From CAYWVR01 sp964461715 (lineage in GTDB: Bacteria > Planctomycetota > Phycisphaerae > FEN-1346): DNA of 9,678 nt. Position numbers and translations under genes: made by a program. Numbering within the stretch: position 1 is the stretch's first letter; each line of letters starts with the position of its first letter. Below the pieces are notes generated by a model that was not told the DNA's origin, did no database searches, and worked only from the letters and a program-made list of their open reading frames with translations. Of the stretch, positions 7,367-9,678 are shown piece after piece. Where the stretch lies: contig CAYWVR010000064.1 in NCBI GenBank assembly GCA_964461715.1, forward strand, positions 1-9,678. Direction: 5' to 3'.

Positions 7367-9076
7367 CACAGGTCGCCGGCGCTCCAGTTGGCAGGAATGG
7401 TCGGGCTGGCGCTTGGCGCCGCCGCGCTGGCCGTCGGCTGCGGCACAGGCTTCGAGGCAATGCGCCGCCAGGCGCCCTTGCCACACACCGGTAGGGGCGT
7501 GCCGCGCGCCGCGGCCCCGACGCCAGCGCCGCCGACGCCGACCCCCGAGGCCAAGGTGCCAGCGCCCGAAGGGCCCGTGTCGCTCACCATGCTGGAGGCC
7601 ATCCGCTACGCCCTCGCCGGAAACCATGATGTCCAAATCGCCGGTTACGAACCCGTGCGGACGGCGACTGATATCACCCTGGCCGAGGCTGTTTTCGACC
7701 CGGCTGCCTTCGCCTCAACCACCTTTGGCGGCGTGGGCCGGCCCATCCAAAGCCTTCTCGACACAGGCGTCACGCGCGGCGAACTGGACGAGGAGACGTG
7801 GAACTTCCAGGGCGGGCTTCGGAAGCGCTTCATCACGGGTGGCGAGTTCGCCCTCTTCGAGAACCTCGACTACCTGGACACGAACAGCACGCTGACCTTC
7901 CCGGACCCGCAATACCGCGCCAACCTCACGGCCCAACTCAAGCACCCTCTCTTGCGCGGCGCCGGCCCGATGGTCAACCGGGCGGTCATCCGTGTGGCCA
8001 CCCTGAATACCGAAATCTCCTTCGAGGACTTCCGCCAGAAACTTATCGATGTCCTGGCCGAGGTCGCCGGCGTGTACTGGCAACTCGCGTTCGACCGGGA
8101 ACTCGTCCGCATCGAACAGGAATCGGCCGACCAGGCGGCCGAGGTGCTCCGCCGCGAGGGTGTCCGGCGTGACCAGGGCATCTCGAAGGACGTCGACGTC
8201 GAGCGGGCGAAGACGGCCCTGGCGACCCGTCGCGCGCGGCTCGTCCGGGCGCAAATACGCACCCGCAACACAGGCGACCGGATCAAACTGCTCCTCAACT
8301 CGGGGGCCGTCCCGCTGGATAGCGACGTGGAGGTCCTTACGGCCGACGCACTTGCCTTTGTCCACGTTGCCGTAGACCGGTCGGAGGCCGTCTCCAAGGC
8401 CCTCGCGAACCGGCCCGATGTGGCCGGGGCCCGGACGGCCATCGAAGCCGGGCGGATTCGAGTCGACGTTGCCGGTCACGAGCGGCTCCCGAAACTAGAC
8501 GCCGTCTTGAAGTACACGATGAATGGCCTCGACACGGGGCTCGGAGGCGCCGTGGGCGATCAGAACCCCGGGGGGCCGTTCGATTGGTCGGCCGGGTTGG
8601 AACTGGAGGTTCCCCTCGGCAACCGCGCCGCAGGCGCCGAGCATCTGAAGCGCCGCGTGGAGTACGAGCAGGCGCTTCTCGTGGCCGACCGCGCAGCGGC
8701 CCGCGCGATCCAGGAGGTGAACCTGGCTGTCCGCGGCGTCACAGCCGCCAAGGACGAGGTCGATGCGGCACTCAAGGCACGTGAGGCCGCCCGCGCGACC
8801 GTCAGCGGGGAGCTCGCCCGCTTCGAACTCGGCCAGACGTCGAACTTCGACCTTCTCGCCGCCCAGGACGTTCTCGCCCAGGCCGAGCGCGACTACGCCC
8901 AGGCGTTGCTCGCCTTTAACACCAGCCTGGCTGACCTCGGCCGTGCCCAGGGCACGCTCCCCGAGGACCTTGGCATCGAGCTCCTTCGCCCCGGCGCGGA
9001 CACGCGCCAACACCCGCTCGAGCCCGTCCACGGCCGCATGACAGGCCGGGCAAGCGAAGTGTCGCCCAGAGACTGA
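7364..9076 (+). CDS. TolC/OEP family outer-membrane channel, putative lipoprotein
   Basis: This 570-residue protein has an N-terminal hydrophobic signal (about 7-25) ending in AVGC with Cys26, which fits a relaxed lipobox, so it is probably lipidated and anchored in the outer membrane. Residues about 48-72 are a Pro/Ala/Thr-rich linker. The first OEP repeat starts at about 73 (SLTMLEAIRYALAGNHDVQI), includes HPLLRGAG at 194-201 and long helices at about 213-310. The second begins near 340 (SEAVSKALANRPDVAGA), with beta segments at about 376-420 and long helices to about 530, including LGQTSNFDLLAAQ at 489-501, typical of TolC proteins. Such proteins trimerise into a duct that spans the outer membrane and reaches into the periplasm to meet adaptors. 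It is the last gene of the operon. The C-terminal 30 residues look unstructured. The family is sure; lipidation is likely but unproven. Confidence 0.92.
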   Translation: MHRSPALQLAGMVGLALGAAALAVGCGTGFEAMRRQAPLPHTGRGVPRAAAPTPAPPTPTPEAKVPAPEGPVSLTMLEAIRYALAGNHDVQIAGYEPVRTATDITLAEAVFDPAAFASTTFGGVGRPIQSLLDTGVTRGELDEETWNFQGGLRKRFITGGEFALFENLDYLDTNSTLTFPDPQYRANLTAQLKHPLLRGAGPMVNRAVIRVATLNTEISFEDFRQKLIDVLAEVAGVYWQLAFDRELVRIEQESADQAAEVLRREGVRRDQGISKDVDVERAKTALATRRARLVRAQIRTRNTGDRIKLLLNSGAVPLDSDVEVLTADALAFVHVAVDRSEAVSKALANRPDVAGARTAIEAGRIRVDVAGHERLPKLDAVLKYTMNGLDTGLGGAVGDQNPGGPFDWSAGLELEVPLGNRAAGAEHLKRRVEYEQALLVADRAAARAIQEVNLAVRGVTAAKDEVDAALKAREAARATVSGELARFELGQTSNFDLLAAQDVLAQAERDYAQALLAFNTSLADLGRAQGTLPEDLGIELLRPGADTRQHPLEPVHGRMTGRASEVSPRD

Positions 9077-9193
9077 TTCACGACAGACACCAAGTCCTTT
9101 GATTCCAGCACTGCCGCGCGTAGAGTGCTCAGCGTCCTGCGGCCCCTCAGCCTTGCTTCCGGCGGCGTTTCGTGGTATTCCTGACGCCCGATT

Positions 9194-9225
9194 CTTCGGT
9201 CGGCGGGACGCCGAAGTCGGCGTCC
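9194..9225 (+). promoter_or_regulatory. Two overlapping, mutually exclusive GC-rich hairpins
   Basis: GGACGCC at 9206-9212 pairs perfectly with GGCGTCC at 9219-9225 around a 6-nt loop. Alternatively CTTCGG at 9194-9199 pairs with CCGAAG at 9211-9216 around an 11-nt loop. The two share bases 9211-9216 and cannot form together. No T-run follows. They end 17 nt before the methyltransferase RBS, so they could be leader structure or simply chance pairing in GC-rich DNA. Confidence 0.25.
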
Positions 9226-9242
9226 AGGCGGTCAGGGCAGGC

Positions 9243-9248
9243 AGGAGG
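9243..9248 (+). promoter_or_regulatory. Strong RBS of the methyltransferase gene
   Basis: AGGAGG lies 9 nt before ATG 9258-9260. It is the best Shine-Dalgarno match and spacing in the window and fixes the start of the last gene. Confidence 0.75.
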
Positions 9249-9257
9249 AAACGCGCC

Positions 9258-9678
9258 ATGGAAGACCCACGCGCGAAGTTCCAGCGGCTGCTGCGAGACA
9301 TGTTCCAGTTCGACTGCGCCGACCTGGACTTCGGCATCTACCGCATCATGAACCTCAAGCGCGACGCCGTCGAGCGGTTCATCCGGAAGGACCTCCTGGA
9401 CGCGGTCGGTCAGGAGCTCTCACGCGGCATCCTGGCCGGCGATGCCCGCGCGGCCGAGGAACTCAAGGAACTGGCCGAGCAGATACGCGAGAATTTCGGC
9501 GAGGACGCCCTCGACGGCGACGGCGTGCTGGCCGAGAAGTGGCACGGCACCCCCCCGGGGAAGCGCTACCTGGCCATCCAGGCCCGCGCCTCCGGCGCCG
9601 AGACCCGGCCGGCCCTCGAAGCCGCCATCCTGAACCACCTGCACGCCTTCTTCAGCCGCTACTACGACGCCGGCGACT
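9258..9678 (+). CDS. Large adenine-specific DNA methyltransferase, N-terminal fragment (type III-like or related defence system)
   Basis: The frame is open from ATG 9258 to the window edge (140 codons, no stop), so only the N-terminus is seen. MFQFDCADLDFGIYRIMNLK at residues 15-34 and LNHLHAFFSRYYDAGD at about 125-140 match the start of large DNA methyltransferases of the type III Mod-like kind, usually around 1,000 aa, found next to helicase-nuclease genes. They transfer a methyl group from S-adenosylmethionine to adenine. The catalytic motifs (FxGxG and the DPPY-type motif) lie beyond the edge, so activity cannot be judged. The intervening part (about 40-120) is charged and helical. A 181-bp gap and its own strong RBS suggest a unit separate from the export operon. 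Recognition is from memory of family motifs, without a search. Confidence 0.75.
   Translation, partial: MEDPRAKFQRLLRDMFQFDCADLDFGIYRIMNLKRDAVERFIRKDLLDAVGQELSRGILAGDARAAEELKELAEQIRENFGEDALDGDGVLAEKWHGTPPGKRYLAIQARASGAETRPALEAAILNHLHAFFSRYYDAGD

Larger units (their letters stand above)
9077..9257 (+). other. Intergenic region between export operon and methyltransferase gene
   Basis: This 181-bp stretch is the longest gene-free part of the window and has no plausible ORF. Its first 35 bases are less GC-rich than the flanking genes. A weak inverted repeat, AGCACT 9107-9112 with AGTGCT 9124-9129, has an 11-nt loop and no T-run, so it is a poor terminator. TTGATT at 9099-9104 and TAGAGT at 9121-9126, 16 bp apart, each match the sigma-70 consensus at four of six positions and could be a weak promoter for the downstream gene. 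The second half holds GC-rich hairpins and the downstream RBS. It probably marks the boundary between two transcription units. Confidence 0.5.

Noticed and set aside
9107..9129. Inverted repeat AGCACT/AGTGCT as an intrinsic terminator
   Set aside because: The stem is only 6 bp with an 11-nt loop and no T-run follows, so I do not call it a terminator.

Overview
This is GC-rich bacterial DNA with strong G/C bias at third codon positions. Seven protein genes, all on the + strand, fill almost all of it. The gene types (DUF3467 protein, GAF-HlyD fusion, PqqD-like/M50/HlyD fusion, SecA-like ATPase, TolC-type channel) suggest a Gram-negative-type, double-membraned bacterium. The combination most resembles Planctomycetota or a related PVC lineage. 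That placement is inferred from gene content and is not proven by a marker gene. I see no rRNA, tRNA, CRISPR array, insertion sequence or integrase.

Positions 3-9076 read as one operon of six tightly packed genes. They are: (1) the C-terminal part of a HlyD/RND-type periplasmic adaptor, open at the left edge; (2) a DUF3467 protein of 123 aa; (3) a GAF-domain protein joined through one membrane helix to a HlyD-like adaptor; (4) a polytopic membrane protein with an N-terminal PqqD-like domain, an intact M50/site-2-protease core and a C-terminal HlyD-like module; (5) a short SecA-like ATPase that keeps the motor but stops before the helical wing and two-helix finger; (6) a TolC/OEP-family outer-membrane channel with a lipoprotein-like signal and a Pro-rich linker. 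Gaps are at most 28 bp and the last pair overlaps by one base (TAATG).

Together the genes look like a trans-envelope exporter. SecA-like ATPase and DUF3467 would act in the cytosol, the PqqD-M50 protein would be the inner-membrane core, three lipoyl/coiled-coil adaptors would span the periplasm, and the TolC-type protein would be the outer-membrane duct. No ABC transporter, RND pump or SecY gene is visible. The distinctive inference is that the SecA-like motor replaces the usual type I energiser. No substrate gene lies in the window.

A 181-bp gap (9077-9257) with two mutually exclusive GC-rich hairpins separates the operon from the start of another gene (9258 to the right edge). That gene encodes the N-terminal 140 aa of a large adenine-specific DNA methyltransferase of the kind found in type III-like restriction-modification and other defence loci. 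It is probably a separate transcription unit.
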